This document shows, piece after piece, positions 1 through 8,700 of a stretch of 34,931 bases of DNA. The DNA lies in NCBI GenBank assembly GCA_002328745.1, contig DCVQ01000001.1, positions 28,651 to 63,581 on the forward strand. The letters run 5' to 3'. Both the position numbers and the translations under genes were made by a program. Under the pieces are notes generated by a model. It did not search any database, was not told where the DNA came from, and saw only the letters and a program-made list of their open reading frames with translations. This DNA is from Actinobacteria bacterium UBA2184. GTDB lineage: Bacteria > Actinomycetota > Coriobacteriia > Anaerosomatales > Anaerosomataceae. Position 1 is the first letter of the stretch; every line of letters begins with the position of its first letter.

Positions 1-530
1 TCCCAGACGCCGTCGATATCGTCCCACTCGAAGCCCGCGCCCGCGGCGCGGCGGGAGATCTTCTGCGCGAGCATCAGCGCGGGAAGCGCGCGCGGCACCT
101 CGCCGAGCGCGCCGGTCGCCGGCTTCTCCTCGCGCTTGATGGCGTCCCAGTTGCGGGTGACCTCGGCGGGGGTCTCGGCGACGGTATCGGCGAACACGTG
201 CGGGTGCCGTCGGCGGATCTTCGTGTCGATCGACGCGATGACGTCATCGATCGTGAACTCGCCGCTCTCGGAGGCGATCTGCGCGTGAAGGGCCACCTGC
301 AGCAACACGTCGCCAAGCTCGTCGGCGATGGCGCCCGGCTCGCGGCTCTCGATCGCCGAGACGGCCTCGTACGCCTCCTCGATGAGGTGTGGCGCAAGGG
401 TCTCGTGCGTTTGAACGCGGTCCCACGGACACCCCTCGGGGCTCCGCAGGACCGCGATCATGCGCATGAATGCTTCGAACGCCCCGCCGGTGGCGGGGGT
501 CGGCCCTCCGGATGGCTCGCGTTCCGGCAC
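1..530 (-). CDS. mazG: MazG-family nucleoside triphosphate pyrophosphohydrolase (C-terminus cut by window edge)
   Basis: MazG enzymes hydrolyse (d)NTPs to NMP and pyrophosphate in the cytoplasm and are thought to clear non-canonical nucleotides. The translation shows the family's GCPWDRVQTHETLAPHLIEE segment, then EAYEAV and DELGDVLLQVALHA with the metal-binding E-x-x-E and E-x-x-D pairs. I chose the GTG at 528-530 because AAGGAG (complement of 539-544) lies 8 nt upstream; another GTG at 534-536 is too close to that site. The Shine-Dalgarno overlaps the TAA stop of the upstream foldase gene (543-545), so the two genes are probably translationally coupled in one transcript with mfd. The gene is still open at base 1, so its C-terminus is missing. 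Confidence 0.9.
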   Translation of the reverse strand, partial: MPEREPSGGPTPATGGAFEAFMRMIAVLRSPEGCPWDRVQTHETLAPHLIEEAYEAVSAIESREPGAIADELGDVLLQVALHAQIASESGEFTIDDVIASIDTKIRRRHPHVFADTVAETPAEVTRNWDAIKREEKPATGALGEVPRALPALMLAQKISRRAAGAGFEWDDIDGVW

Positions 531-542
531 GGGCACCGCTCC

Positions 543-1439
543 TTACGGCTGAAGCGTCGTGTCGATGTAGACGATCTCCGCGTCCGAGCGAAGCGACGCG
601 ACGTACTCGGTGTACGCGACGTTGAGCTCGTCGGTCGTGACGGAGGACCGCACGTCCTCGGGCACCTCGGCAAGCGTGGTGCCGGCGACGACCTCCGCGA
701 TCTTCTTGATGATGTGCCAGCCGTAGTCGGACTTCACCGGCGCGCTGATGCCGCCGACGGCAAGCGCGTCGGCCGCCGCGGCGAACTCGGGCACGTACGC
801 GCTCGTGGGCGACCATCCGAGCTCACCGCCCGAAGCCGCGCTGTAGGTGTCGGTCGAGAACTCGCCGGCGAGCGCCGCGAAGTTCTCCCCGGCCACCGCG
901 CGGTCGTACAGGTCGTTGGCGAGCGCCTCGTCGTCGACGAGGATGTGCTGGAGGTTGGAGTACGCCTCGGAGATGGTGAGATCCGGGTTCTGCTCGGAGA
1001 GGTACGCCATCAGGAACTCGTACGCAAGCTGGTCGCGCATCCCGTCGCGCGCGTCTTGCATGGTGAGCCCGAGGCTCTCGAGGTACGCCTCGTACTCGGC
1101 GGAGTCGACGCCGGCCATCAGCTCGTCGAAGCTCGCGTCGATCGCGGCCTCGGAGAGGTCGGCGCCGAGGCGCTCGGCCTCCTGACGGACGAGCACGCCC
1201 TCGACGAGCATGTCGAGCAGCATGACGCGGTAGTCGTTCGCCTGCTCCTCGGTAAGCTCGCCCGCCTGCGAGGCGAACTGCGTGTAGTAGACCTCGAGCT
1301 GCTCGCGGGTGATGTCCTCGCCGTTGACGGTGGCGACCACGTCCTTCGTGTCCCCGGTCGCTTCCTTCTTGGCGCAGCCTACGGCGCCGAGCAGCGCGAC
1401 GACCAGGGCGAGTGCGGCGACGCCGCGGAGTGTGCGCAC
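543..1439 (-). CDS. SurA/PrsA-like peptidyl-prolyl cis-trans isomerase lipoprotein
   Basis: Predicted extracytoplasmic foldase of 298 aa. The N-terminus is a lipoprotein signal peptide (hydrophobic run ALALVVALLGAVGC, with the Cys followed by AKKEATGD). Next comes a SurA-type helical N-terminal chaperone region (about residues 35-165), then a parvulin (PpiC) domain with NLQHILV, GGELGW and YGWHIIKK. I prefer the GTG at 1437-1439, preceded at about 7 nt by a GAGAGG-like site; an ATG 13 codons upstream (1478) would overlap the mfd stop. The gene lies between mfd and mazG, a gene order I recall from other Gram-positive bacteria. It likely helps fold exported proteins; its clients cannot be read from the sequence. 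Confidence 0.88.
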   Translation of the reverse strand: MRTLRGVAALALVVALLGAVGCAKKEATGDTKDVVATVNGEDITREQLEVYYTQFASQAGELTEEQANDYRVMLLDMLVEGVLVRQEAERLGADLSEAAIDASFDELMAGVDSAEYEAYLESLGLTMQDARDGMRDQLAYEFLMAYLSEQNPDLTISEAYSNLQHILVDDEALANDLYDRAVAGENFAALAGEFSTDTYSAASGGELGWSPTSAYVPEFAAAADALAVGGISAPVKSDYGWHIIKKIAEVVAGTTLAEVPEDVRSSVTTDELNVAYTEYVASLRSDAEIVYIDTTLQP

Positions 1440-1474
1440 GGAAATGCCTCTCTTTCGGGTTCTTTCGGCCACTG

Positions 1475-4400
1475 TCACGGGCCGCGGACTGCGCCGAGTA
1501 TAGCACCGAGGGAGCGTATCGCCGTGCTCGCGGGGGGCTCTCCGGCAGACTCCACGAAATGCACAGATCGCGTCCGCTCGACGTACACGGCTCCCGCCGC
1601 GGCGAGCCGTCCGCGCTCCTCGGCAGACAGGCTCACGGGGGTGAGCGTGAGGCGGTGACGCGCGAGCGACACCGAGGCGATTCCGAGGTCCGCCGCCATC
1701 GCGCGGATGCGCGCGACGGTGATGAGGTCGCGCGCCGGAGAGGGCGGTGCGCCGTAGCGCGCCTCAAGGTCGGCGGCGATCGACTCGACCGCCTCGATGC
1801 TCGACGCGGCCGCGATGCGGCGGTACGCGAGCACGCGCTCGTCGGTCTCCGGGATGTATTCGGCCGGCAGGAACGCCGACAGCGGCAGGTCGACGCGTAC
1901 CTCGGGATGCGCGGGCAGCGGCTCGCCGCGCACCTCCGAGACGGCCTCGCGCAGCATCTGCGCGTAGAGGTCGAAGCCGACCGCGCTCACGTTGCCGGAC
2001 TGCTCGGCGCCGAGCAGCGAGCCCGCGCCGCGGATCTCGAGGTCGCGCATGGCCACCTTGATGCCGCTGCCGAGCTCGGCGTGCTCCTGGATGGCCGTGA
2101 GGCGCTCGTACGCCTGCTCGGTGAGCGCCTGGTTGCGGGGCACCAGGAAGTACGCGTACGCCTTCACGTGACTACGGCCTACGCGGCCCTTGAGCTGGTA
2201 GAGTTGCGCGAGGCCCAACCGGTGGGCATCGTCGATGATGAGGGTGTTGGTGTGCGGGTTGTCGATGCCCGACTCCACGATCGTGGTGGCCACGAGCACG
2301 TCGATCTCGCCTGCCGAGAACGACTCCATCACGCGCTCCAGCTGGTGCTCGGACATCTGGCCGTGGCCCACGCCGACGCGCGCCTCGGGCACGATCGTGC
2401 GCACGCGCTCCACGACGCGCTCGATGCCGCGCACGCGGTTGGAGATGAAGTAGACCTGGCCGCCGCGGTCGATCTCGCGCCGGATGGCCGCCGAGACGAG
2501 GTCCTCGTCGTACTCGCCCACGTGCACGGAGACGGGGAACCGGTCAGCGGGCGGCGTGTCGATCACCGAGAAGTCGCGCACGCCCGACAGCGACATCTGC
2601 AGCGTGCGCGGGATGGGCGTCGCGGTCAGCGTGAGCACGTCGACTTGCTCGCGCAGGTTCTTGAGGTGCTCCTTGTGCTCCACGCCGAACCGCTGCTCCT
2701 CGTCGATGACGACGAGGCCGAGGTCCTTCGGCACCACGTCGCGCGAGAGCAGCCGGTGCGTGCCGATGAGCACGTCCACCGTGCCCGCGGCGAACCCCTC
2801 GAGGGCGGCCGCCTGCTCGGCACGGCCGCGGAAGCGCGACAGCACCTCGACGCGCACGGGGTACGGGGAGAAGCGCTCGGAGAATGTGGTGAAGTGCTGC
2901 TGCGCGAGAATGGTGGTGGGGCACAGCACCATCACCTGCTTACCGCTCTGGGTCGCCTTGAACGCCGCGCGGATCGCGACCTCGGTCTTCCCGTAGCCGA
3001 CGTCGCCGCACACGAGGCGGTCCATCGGCTGGTCGGACTCCATGTCGGCCTTCACGTCCATGATCGCGGCGGCCTGATCGGGCGTCTCCTCGAAGGGGAA
3101 CGACGCCTCCATCTCGCGCTGCCAGGGAGTATCGGGCGCGAAGGCGAAACCGGCCACTGCCGCCCGCCGCGCGTAGAGGTCGACCAGGTCGAACGCGAGC
3201 TTGCGCGCCGCCTTGCGCGCCTTGCCCGTCGCCTTCGACCAGTCGGCGGTGTTCAGGCGCGTGACCCGCGGCACCGCACCTTCCGGACCGACGTAGCGCG
3301 TGACGCGGTCGAGCTGTTCGACCGGGACGTAGAGCTTGTCGCCCTTGGCGTACTCGAGCAGCAGGTAGTCGCGCTCGTTGCCCATGAGCGTGCGCCGGAC
3401 GATATCGCGGAAGAGCGCGATGCCGTGCACCTCGTGCACGACGTAGTCGCCGGGGCCGAAGGCGAAGGTGAGCCGCGTGGGATCCATCGCCTGACGTCGC
3501 CGCTCCGCCGCGCGCGGGAACACGTCGTCGATGCTGATCACCGCGAGGCGCGCCGCGGGCAGCACGTAGCCCGCGGGCACGTCGGCCACCACGACCGAAA
3601 TGAGGCCGGGAGGGATCTCCGTCGCGCCGCGCTCGAGCGAGGACACCGAGGTGCCCGCACTCACGAGCGCCTGCATCACGCGGTCGCTTCCCTGCCGGTC
3701 GCGGACGGCGACGAGCACCCGATGCCCGGTGTCGAGCAGGGCGCGCAGGCCTGCCGCGAACGCCTCCTCGCGACCGCCGATGTCGGGACGCCGCGCCGCC
3801 ACCTCGCCGTCGGCGGCCCCGCCCGCGCGCAGCAGCGACAGGAAGGTCAGCCGCTGGCGTCCTCCGAGGTCGACCTCGGCCGGGGTGAGGTACAGGCCGT
3901 CGAGCTTCCTGTCGGCTGCCGCGGCACGCGATTCGAGGTCTCCGCGTGCGCGGACGAGGTCGTCGAAGAGCGCGCGCGGCTCGGCGACCACGATGAGCGC
4001 GGAGGGCGAGACGTAGTCGAGCACGGATGCCCGGGCCCGGTACACGAGCGGCAGGTACTGCTCGATGCCGTTGAAGGTGATGCCCGCCTCGAGCAGGGCG
4101 ACGTCGCGCGCGAGCGTCTCATCGGTGAGCTGGGCGGGGGTGAAGGCCTTGCGAACCGCCCCGGCGGCGCGCACGCCCGGCGCGAGCTCGCGGCATGCAT
4201 GGATCTCCACCGGACCCGCGTCCGCGATGTGCTGCTGGGTCGAGGGCAGGTAGCGGCGAAGCGACTCGATCTCGTCGCCGAAGAGTTCCGCGCGCACGGG
4301 ATACGGCGCATCGGACCCGAAGATATCGAGCGTCCCGCCCCGGATCGCGAACTGCCCGCGCTCCTCGGCGGTGTCCACGCGCTCGTACCCCATACGGACG

Positions 4401-4876
4401 AGCTGCGCTGCCGCTTCGCTCAAGTCGAGCGACGCCCCGGCCTCGAGCGCAAGCGGGTCGAACACGTGCGACCCGCGAGGCGGCAGCGCGCGCAAGAGCG
4501 AGCGGCCGCTCGCCACCACGACCGCGGGCGCGCCGTGGTCGAGAGCGTGGAGCGCGCGGGCGCGGGCGCCCACCGTCTCCAGGTCGGGGGCCGTACGGTC
4601 CCAGGGGAGGTCGGTGCGCTCGGGGAACAGCAACACCCGCTCGTGCGGCAGGTACGCGCTCAGCTGCCGTGCGAACCGCTCGGCCGCCTCGGCACCCGAC
4701 ATCACGACGAGCACCGGCGTCTCCCGCGACGCTGCGACCGCCGCCGTGAGCGCGGGGCGGACGAGGCCCGGCGTCGCGAGCGTCACGTCCTGGCCGTCGG
4801 CCAGACGCGTGAGCGCGCGGGCGAACGCGGGCTCGTCACGCAGAGCGGTGGAGATCGCATCGAACAGGACGGTCAC
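1475..4876 (-). CDS. mfd: Transcription-repair coupling factor Mfd
   Basis: Mfd is a cytoplasmic ATP-dependent DNA translocase that removes RNA polymerase stalled at lesions and recruits UvrA. The protein is about 1133 aa, normal for the family. In order: a UvrB-like N-terminal module (LLFPERTDLPWDRTAPD; IRGGTLDIF), a CarD-like RNA-polymerase interaction domain (FGPGDYVVHEVHGIALF, about residues 470-550), a superfamily 2 helicase core with Walker A GDVGYGKTE (about 624-632), DEEQRFGVEHKE and TATPIPRTL, the motif V/VI region around ATTIVESGIDNP and QLKGRVGRS, and a C-terminal TRCF domain. The GTG at 4874-4876 has GGGAG 7 nt upstream (complement of 4884-4888); GTG 4882 and an ATG at 4903 are in-frame alternatives. 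The stop lies 35 nt before the downstream foldase start. Confidence 0.97.
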   Translation of the reverse strand: MTVLFDAISTALRDEPAFARALTRLADGQDVTLATPGLVRPALTAAVAASRETPVLVVMSGAEAAERFARQLSAYLPHERVLLFPERTDLPWDRTAPDLETVGARARALHALDHGAPAVVVASGRSLLRALPPRGSHVFDPLALEAGASLDLSEAAAQLVRMGYERVDTAEERGQFAIRGGTLDIFGSDAPYPVRAELFGDEIESLRRYLPSTQQHIADAGPVEIHACRELAPGVRAAGAVRKAFTPAQLTDETLARDVALLEAGITFNGIEQYLPLVYRARASVLDYVSPSALIVVAEPRALFDDLVRARGDLESRAAAADRKLDGLYLTPAEVDLGGRQRLTFLSLLRAGGAADGEVAARRPDIGGREEAFAAGLRALLDTGHRVLVAVRDRQGSDRVMQALVSAGTSVSSLERGATEIPPGLISVVVADVPAGYVLPAARLAVISIDDVFPRAAERRRQAMDPTRLTFAFGPGDYVVHEVHGIALFRDIVRRTLMGNERDYLLLEYAKGDKLYVPVEQLDRVTRYVGPEGAVPRVTRLNTADWSKATGKARKAARKLAFDLVDLYARRAAVAGFAFAPDTPWQREMEASFPFEETPDQAAAIMDVKADMESDQPMDRLVCGDVGYGKTEVAIRAAFKATQSGKQVMVLCPTTILAQQHFTTFSERFSPYPVRVEVLSRFRGRAEQAAALEGFAAGTVDVLIGTHRLLSRDVVPKDLGLVVIDEEQRFGVEHKEHLKNLREQVDVLTLTATPIPRTLQMSLSGVRDFSVIDTPPADRFPVSVHVGEYDEDLVSAAIRREIDRGGQVYFISNRVRGIERVVERVRTIVPEARVGVGHGQMSEHQLERVMESFSAGEIDVLVATTIVESGIDNPHTNTLIIDDAHRLGLAQLYQLKGRVGRSHVKAYAYFLVPRNQALTEQAYERLTAIQEHAELGSGIKVAMRDLEIRGAGSLLGAEQSGNVSAVGFDLYAQMLREAVSEVRGEPLPAHPEVRVDLPLSAFLPAEYIPETDERVLAYRRIAAASSIEAVESIAADLEARYGAPPSPARDLITVARIRAMAADLGIASVSLARHRLTLTPVSLSAEERGRLAAAGAVYVERTRSVHFVESAGEPPASTAIRSLGAILGAVRGP

Positions 4877-4929
4877 GGGCACGCTCCCGGGGTCGGACAG
4901 CACGAAGGGCCCGCATCCGGGGAGACCGG

Positions 4930-4963
4930 GGCGGGCGGTCGTGTGAGTGTATGACCGCCCGCC
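4930..4963. terminator. 11-bp perfect inverted repeat between mfd and the upstream lipoprotein gene
   Basis: Arms 4930-4940 and 4953-4963 are perfectly complementary with a 12-nt spacer. The repeat lies between the 3' end of the lipoprotein gene (5018) and the mfd start (4876). It could terminate the upstream operon, but no T-run follows on the minus strand, so an operator role in front of mfd is also possible. Function is inferred only from position. Confidence 0.4.
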
Positions 4964-5017
4964 ACTATGGTCAAACCCGGGTCGACGGACTTCGGCCCGC
5001 TTGCGTCCCCGAACCGG

Positions 5018-6130
5018 CTACTTGCCGACGGGCGCCACCCATTCGAACCAGTCCACGCCGGTGACGTCGATGCCCATAGGCTCGAGCTCCTCCGCACCGT
5101 CCGCCAATCGCATCAGGGTGGACTCGCCCTCGAACTCGGCGTGGCTGGACATCCGGACCCAGTAGTCGCCTGAGGGCGAATGGGCCACCATCCGGCCGCC
5201 CTCGATGGCGACGACCAGGTCGCCGGGCTCCGTGAGCACCCGCTCCCGCCACGCGGAACCGTCCCACTCGGCGGTCACGAGTATCGGCTTCCACTCGTCG
5301 TCGACGATGTTCCAGGTGCGAACGTACGTGACGCCCTCGCCATCCTGAAGCGGCTCGATGCCGGGAAGCGCGTCGTCGAACAGCGCCGGCGTGAAGGCCG
5401 TGAGCATACCGTCGTCGAGCGAGGCTAGCACGAGCGCGGAGTCATCTCGATCGCCCGTGCCGCCGGGGAGCTTGAGCACGATCCCCACCGTGCCCGTTGC
5501 TGGCAGGACCGCCACGCGGTCGACGAACTGGTAGTCGGGCAGTTCGCCCGCGAGCGTGACCTCCTGCCAGCGCCCTTCGGGGGATACGAGGCCGATCGTG
5601 GTGTCGAACTCCTCCTTCGCCGCGTGATACGCGACTGCAAGGACGCCATCGTCCACGAAAGTCGCCGACTGGATGGCCTCATACCCCTCAGGAACAGGCA
5701 GCACGACCACCGATCCGTCCTCACGGAACAGCACGGTCTTCCCCGTATCGCTCTCGCCCGGTCGGCTGTCGTCGAGAAAACCGATCATCTGGCGTCCATC
5801 GGCCCTGATCGACATGAGCTGCACCCAGGCGTCTTCGGGCGCCGGCGACTCCCAGAGTACCGTCTCCACCGGCGTGCCCACGGTCACGAGCCGCCCCGGC
5901 GTCCCGTCGTTCGGCGAACGCCATCCGATCAGGCCTGGCGTTATGCCGGCGATCGCATCGGGCGTCCACGTGATGCCGACGGACTCCCACCCGGACTCCG
6001 CAACGGGCTTCTGATCCCCGTCGCTCGCGCATCCGACCGCGATGGCGACGAGCGACACCCCGAGCAGCAGGCCGAGCAGGGTCTTCCCGACCCTCACGCG
6101 CCCCGCCCCTTCCAACCGCACCGTTCTCAT
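5018..6130 (-). CDS. Unknown lipoprotein, possibly beta-propeller
   Basis: A 370-aa protein I do not recognise. It has a lipoprotein signal peptide: basic N-terminus, hydrophobic LLGLLLGVSLVAIAVGC, then the mature Ser/Asp-rich CASDGDQK. The mature part shows many short strand-like segments such as GSVVVLPVPEG, VAVLPATGTVGIVL, DSALVLASLDDG and WNIVDDEWKPILVTAEW, which suggests a repeated beta-sheet fold, perhaps a propeller. No catalytic motif is visible. The start ATG is preceded by AGGGAG at 5 nt. It lies 18 nt downstream of the L,D-transpeptidase gene on the same strand, so the two are likely co-transcribed, suggesting an envelope role. That is inference from context. Confidence 0.75.
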   Translation of the reverse strand: MRTVRLEGAGRVRVGKTLLGLLLGVSLVAIAVGCASDGDQKPVAESGWESVGITWTPDAIAGITPGLIGWRSPNDGTPGRLVTVGTPVETVLWESPAPEDAWVQLMSIRADGRQMIGFLDDSRPGESDTGKTVLFREDGSVVVLPVPEGYEAIQSATFVDDGVLAVAYHAAKEEFDTTIGLVSPEGRWQEVTLAGELPDYQFVDRVAVLPATGTVGIVLKLPGGTGDRDDSALVLASLDDGMLTAFTPALFDDALPGIEPLQDGEGVTYVRTWNIVDDEWKPILVTAEWDGSAWRERVLTEPGDLVVAIEGGRMVAHSPSGDYWVRMSSHAEFEGESTLMRLADGAEELEPMGIDVTGVDWFEWVAPVGK

Positions 6131-6148
6131 TGGATCTCCCTTTCGCCC

Positions 6149-7081
6149 CTAGTACTTGACGTACAGATGCGCGCTCGACTTGTCGTACTTGTTGGCCATC
6201 TTGTAGGTGTAGTAGGACCGCAGCGAGGTGATCGCCGTCGGGTAGAGTCGGACACACCCGCTCGTGTAGGTGAATTGGTGCGTGCCCACTCCCCCGTGGA
6301 CCTCAAGATACGCTCGCCCGTACGGACCCCCTGTCCACGGATCGAGACGCCACTTCCCCGGCGAGAACTCTACTCTCGCGTCGGCCTCGTAGCCACGCCA
6401 CGCACCGTACATGAAGCCAAAATCCCACGTGTACGCCGGAATCGGACCCACGCCGATGAGCGACTGGTGGTAGGGGTTGTTGTCGCCCGAGATCGCCGGC
6501 CACGACACCGTGTACCACCGATAGCTGTCCGTGGTGGCCGAATAGATGCCGTAGATGAAGTATAGGGTGCCGAGATAACCGTTACGCGCGTACGGGCTGG
6601 TGGTGTTCCGGACGAGCGTGAAGCGCAAGTAGCCGTACGGCGAGTACGCGGTGCTCGCAAGGACCGTGGTCGCACGCAAGGCGTCGGTCGCCGAGAGCGT
6701 GTCGCCCTCGCTCGCCGGCACGATTCCGGCGCTCTTAAGCCGCGCGTGCACCTTCTCGAGGAGCCCGCGTTCGATCACATCGCGTTCCGCGACGATCTGT
6801 GCGAATGCGGGTGCGTCCTTCGCCTTGAACTCGGCGTCGGTCATGCCCTCCTCGGGCTCGGCCACTGGGGTAGCGAGCGCGTACCCGCGATCGCCCGGCC
6901 TCGGGTCGTTCTCCGGCAGATGGCTTTCCGGCCATCCCGGTTCGATCTCTACGGGACGCAGATCCTCGGTCCCGGCGCCGTACGCGAACGCGACCGGCGA
7001 AAAGACCGTGCCCAGCCAGACCGCGCAGACAAGACCTGCGGCCAGCGCTCTGCTGCCATGCAGCCTCCATGTGGATGACAT
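6149..7081 (-). CDS. Exported L,D-transpeptidase (YkuD domain)
   Basis: A 310-aa exported enzyme predicted to form 3-3 peptidoglycan cross-links or attach proteins to peptidoglycan. After a signal peptide (hydrophobic ALAAGLVCAVWLGTVFSPVAFA) come a linker rich in E/P and a C-terminal YkuD domain. The catalytic signature is visible as HGGVGTHQFTYTSGCVRL, with His262 and nucleophile Cys276 followed by the family's V-R-L. The ATG at 7079-7081 has GGGAGGG 8 nt upstream. Longer reading to an ATG at 7177 lacks a signal peptide at its N-terminus, so I rejected it. The gene is first in a two-gene unit with the lipoprotein at 5018-6130; an 11-bp-spaced direct repeat lies about 125-140 bp upstream and may be a response-regulator site. 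Confidence 0.88.
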   Translation of the reverse strand: MSSTWRLHGSRALAAGLVCAVWLGTVFSPVAFAYGAGTEDLRPVEIEPGWPESHLPENDPRPGDRGYALATPVAEPEEGMTDAEFKAKDAPAFAQIVAERDVIERGLLEKVHARLKSAGIVPASEGDTLSATDALRATTVLASTAYSPYGYLRFTLVRNTTSPYARNGYLGTLYFIYGIYSATTDSYRWYTVSWPAISGDNNPYHQSLIGVGPIPAYTWDFGFMYGAWRGYEADARVEFSPGKWRLDPWTGGPYGRAYLEVHGGVGTHQFTYTSGCVRLYPTAITSLRSYYTYKMANKYDKSSAHLYVKY

Positions 7082-7204
7082 GGGATGTTCCCTCCCTGGT
7101 GATATGCGGATGTACGAGGCGGAATGGCAGTCGCCAAGAGGGAAGCCCGCCGTTCGGCCCGCGCATCCCCCCTTCACGCGGACCGCTCAAAGCGTGCCAC
7201 GACT

Positions 7205-7223
7205 ATCTGAACAGAATCTGAAC
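7205..7223. promoter_or_regulatory. Direct repeat with 11-bp period, possible OmpR/PhoB-type operator
   Basis: ATCTGAAC occurs at 7205-7212 and again at 7216-7223, exactly 11 bp apart; read on the minus strand the unit is GTTCAGAT. OmpR/PhoB-family regulators typically bind tandem direct repeats of about one helical turn. The site lies in the divergent gap between the L,D-transpeptidase (7081, minus) and nth (7280, plus). A possible nth -10 box, TACGAT, is at 7249-7254. Regulator identity is unknown. Confidence 0.4.
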
Positions 7224-7279
7224 GACGCCTCAATCGGGCCTGGTCGGGTACGATTGTGTCCCCGGGCATCGGAGGTGCC

Positions 7280-7936
7280 ATGGACCTCAAGCAACGCGCC
7301 GCGGCTGTGGACGCGCGCCTCAAGGAGCTCTACCCGCGCGCGGCCATCGCGCTCGGTTACGAGAGCGACTTCCAGCTGCTCGTCGCCGTCATCCTCTCAG
7401 CGCAGACGACGGATGTCGGAGTGAACAAGGTCACGCCGATCCTGTTCGCGCGCTTCCCCACCCCCGAGGCGCTCGCGGGCGCCGACCCCACCGAGGTCGA
7501 GGACATCGTGCGGCCCACCGGCTTCTTCCGGAACAAGACGAAGAACATCGTCGGGGCGGCGCAGCGGATCGTCGCCGAGTTTGGCGGACGGGTGCCGGAC
7601 ACGATGGAGGACCTGCTGACGCTGCCCGGCGTGGCGCGCAAGACGGCCAACATCGTGCTCTACAACGCGTTCGGCAAAGCCGAGGGGATCGCTGTGGACA
7701 CGCACGTGTTCCGCCTGGCGCACCGGCTCGGCTACTCGGAGCATCAGGACACCGACAAGGTGGAGCGCGACTTGATGGCGCTCTTCCCGCGCGAGGAGTG
7801 GGGCGCGCTCACCTACCGCCTGATCGAGCACGGGCGCGCGATCTGCGACGCCAAGCGGCCCATCTGCGGGCAGTGCGCGGTGGCAGAGCTGTGCCCGAGC
7901 GCCTACACGGTGAAGGGCTGGCGGGAGCAGGCCTGA
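7280..7936 (+). CDS. nth: Endonuclease III (DNA glycosylase/AP lyase)
   Basis: Base-excision repair enzyme removing oxidised pyrimidines and nicking abasic sites. The 218-aa protein has the helix-hairpin-helix LPGVARKTANIV with the catalytic Lys, the GIAVDTHVFR segment with the catalytic Asp, and a C-terminal [4Fe-4S] motif C-x6-C-x2-C-x5-C (CDAKRPICGQCAVAELC). Length is standard. The ATG at 7280 is preceded by GGAGG at about 4 nt; an upstream in-frame ATG at 7256 has no such site. It is convergent with the DUF554 gene, only 7 nt away. Confidence 0.96.
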   Translation: MDLKQRAAAVDARLKELYPRAAIALGYESDFQLLVAVILSAQTTDVGVNKVTPILFARFPTPEALAGADPTEVEDIVRPTGFFRNKTKNIVGAAQRIVAEFGGRVPDTMEDLLTLPGVARKTANIVLYNAFGKAEGIAVDTHVFRLAHRLGYSEHQDTDKVERDLMALFPREEWGALTYRLIEHGRAICDAKRPICGQCAVAELCPSAYTVKGWREQA

Positions 7937-7943
7937 GGGCCCG

Positions 7944-8699
7944 CTACCCGAGCACGAGCGCGATGGCCGCGGCGAGGAACACCGCGGGCAGCATGTTGCC
8001 CACCGGCAGGCGCTTGATCTGCGCGAGATCGAAGCCGATCGCGAGGATAAGCGCGCCTCCGATGGCCTCGATCGAAGCGATGACCGCATGGGTGATGTAC
8101 GGCTCGACCGCCCCTGCGGCGAGCGCGATGCCGCCCTGCAGCACGAGCAGCGGGATGACGGAGAGCCCCACGCCGGCCCCGAGGGTCGTCGCCAGCGCCA
8201 CGGCCGCGATGCCGTCGAGCATCGCCTTGAGATACAGCAGCGACGGATCGCCGAGCCCGTCCTGGAGCGAGCCTAAGACGGTCATCGCGCCCACGCCGAA
8301 CAGCAGGCTCGCGGTCACGAACCCTTCGACGAGCGTGTGCCCCTTCTCGCCCGGCTGGTCCGTCTTGCCGGGGCTCAGCATCGGGGTCCTGTACGCCTTC
8401 TCCTGCAGCCACTTCCCGAACCGCTCGAGGTGGTGCTCGATACGCATCGCCTCGCCGATGAGCGACCCCACGACGAGCGCGCCCACGAGCACGAGCGCGG
8501 CATAATCGCCGAGACGCGTCTGGCCCAGGTCGGCCAGGCCGCCGATCGCCATGCTCGCGCCGATCACGATGACCGCAAGCCCGATCGCCGAGAAGGCGAT
8601 CGCCCGGAACCGATCGCTGATAAGCCGCCCGAAGACGAGGCCGATCGCCGTGCCGACGAGCACTGCGAGGCTGTTCACGATGACGCCGATACCGGGCAT
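7944..8699 (-). CDS. DUF554-family integral membrane protein
   Basis: A 251-aa polytopic membrane protein resembling the DUF554 (YdfK/YqgA) family, whose biochemical role is not established; transport has been suggested. The start MPGIGVIVNSLAVLVGTAIG and the Gly-rich helices AIGLAVIVIGASMAIGG, YAALVLVGALVVGSLIG and LLFGVGAMTVLGSLQDGLG are typical of the family. A hydrophilic loop near residues 130-150 connects membrane segments. The ATG at 8697-8699 lies one base from the TGA of the NYN gene upstream (8701-8703), implying translational coupling. Confidence 0.85.
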   Translation of the reverse strand: MPGIGVIVNSLAVLVGTAIGLVFGRLISDRFRAIAFSAIGLAVIVIGASMAIGGLADLGQTRLGDYAALVLVGALVVGSLIGEAMRIEHHLERFGKWLQEKAYRTPMLSPGKTDQPGEKGHTLVEGFVTASLLFGVGAMTVLGSLQDGLGDPSLLYLKAMLDGIAAVALATTLGAGVGLSVIPLLVLQGGIALAAGAVEPYITHAVIASIEAIGGALILAIGFDLAQIKRLPVGNMLPAVFLAAAIALVLG

Positions 8700-8700
8700 G

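Noticed and set aside
198..1658. Long plus-strand open frame over mazG and the foldase gene
   Set aside because: Arg/Asp/Val-rich composition with no domain; it is the antisense shadow of clear minus-strand genes in GC-rich DNA.
1412..4954. Plus-strand open frame of 1180 codons opposite mfd
   Set aside because: Entirely antisense to mfd, which shows all the family's motifs; the product is His/Arg/Asp-rich without recognisable domains.
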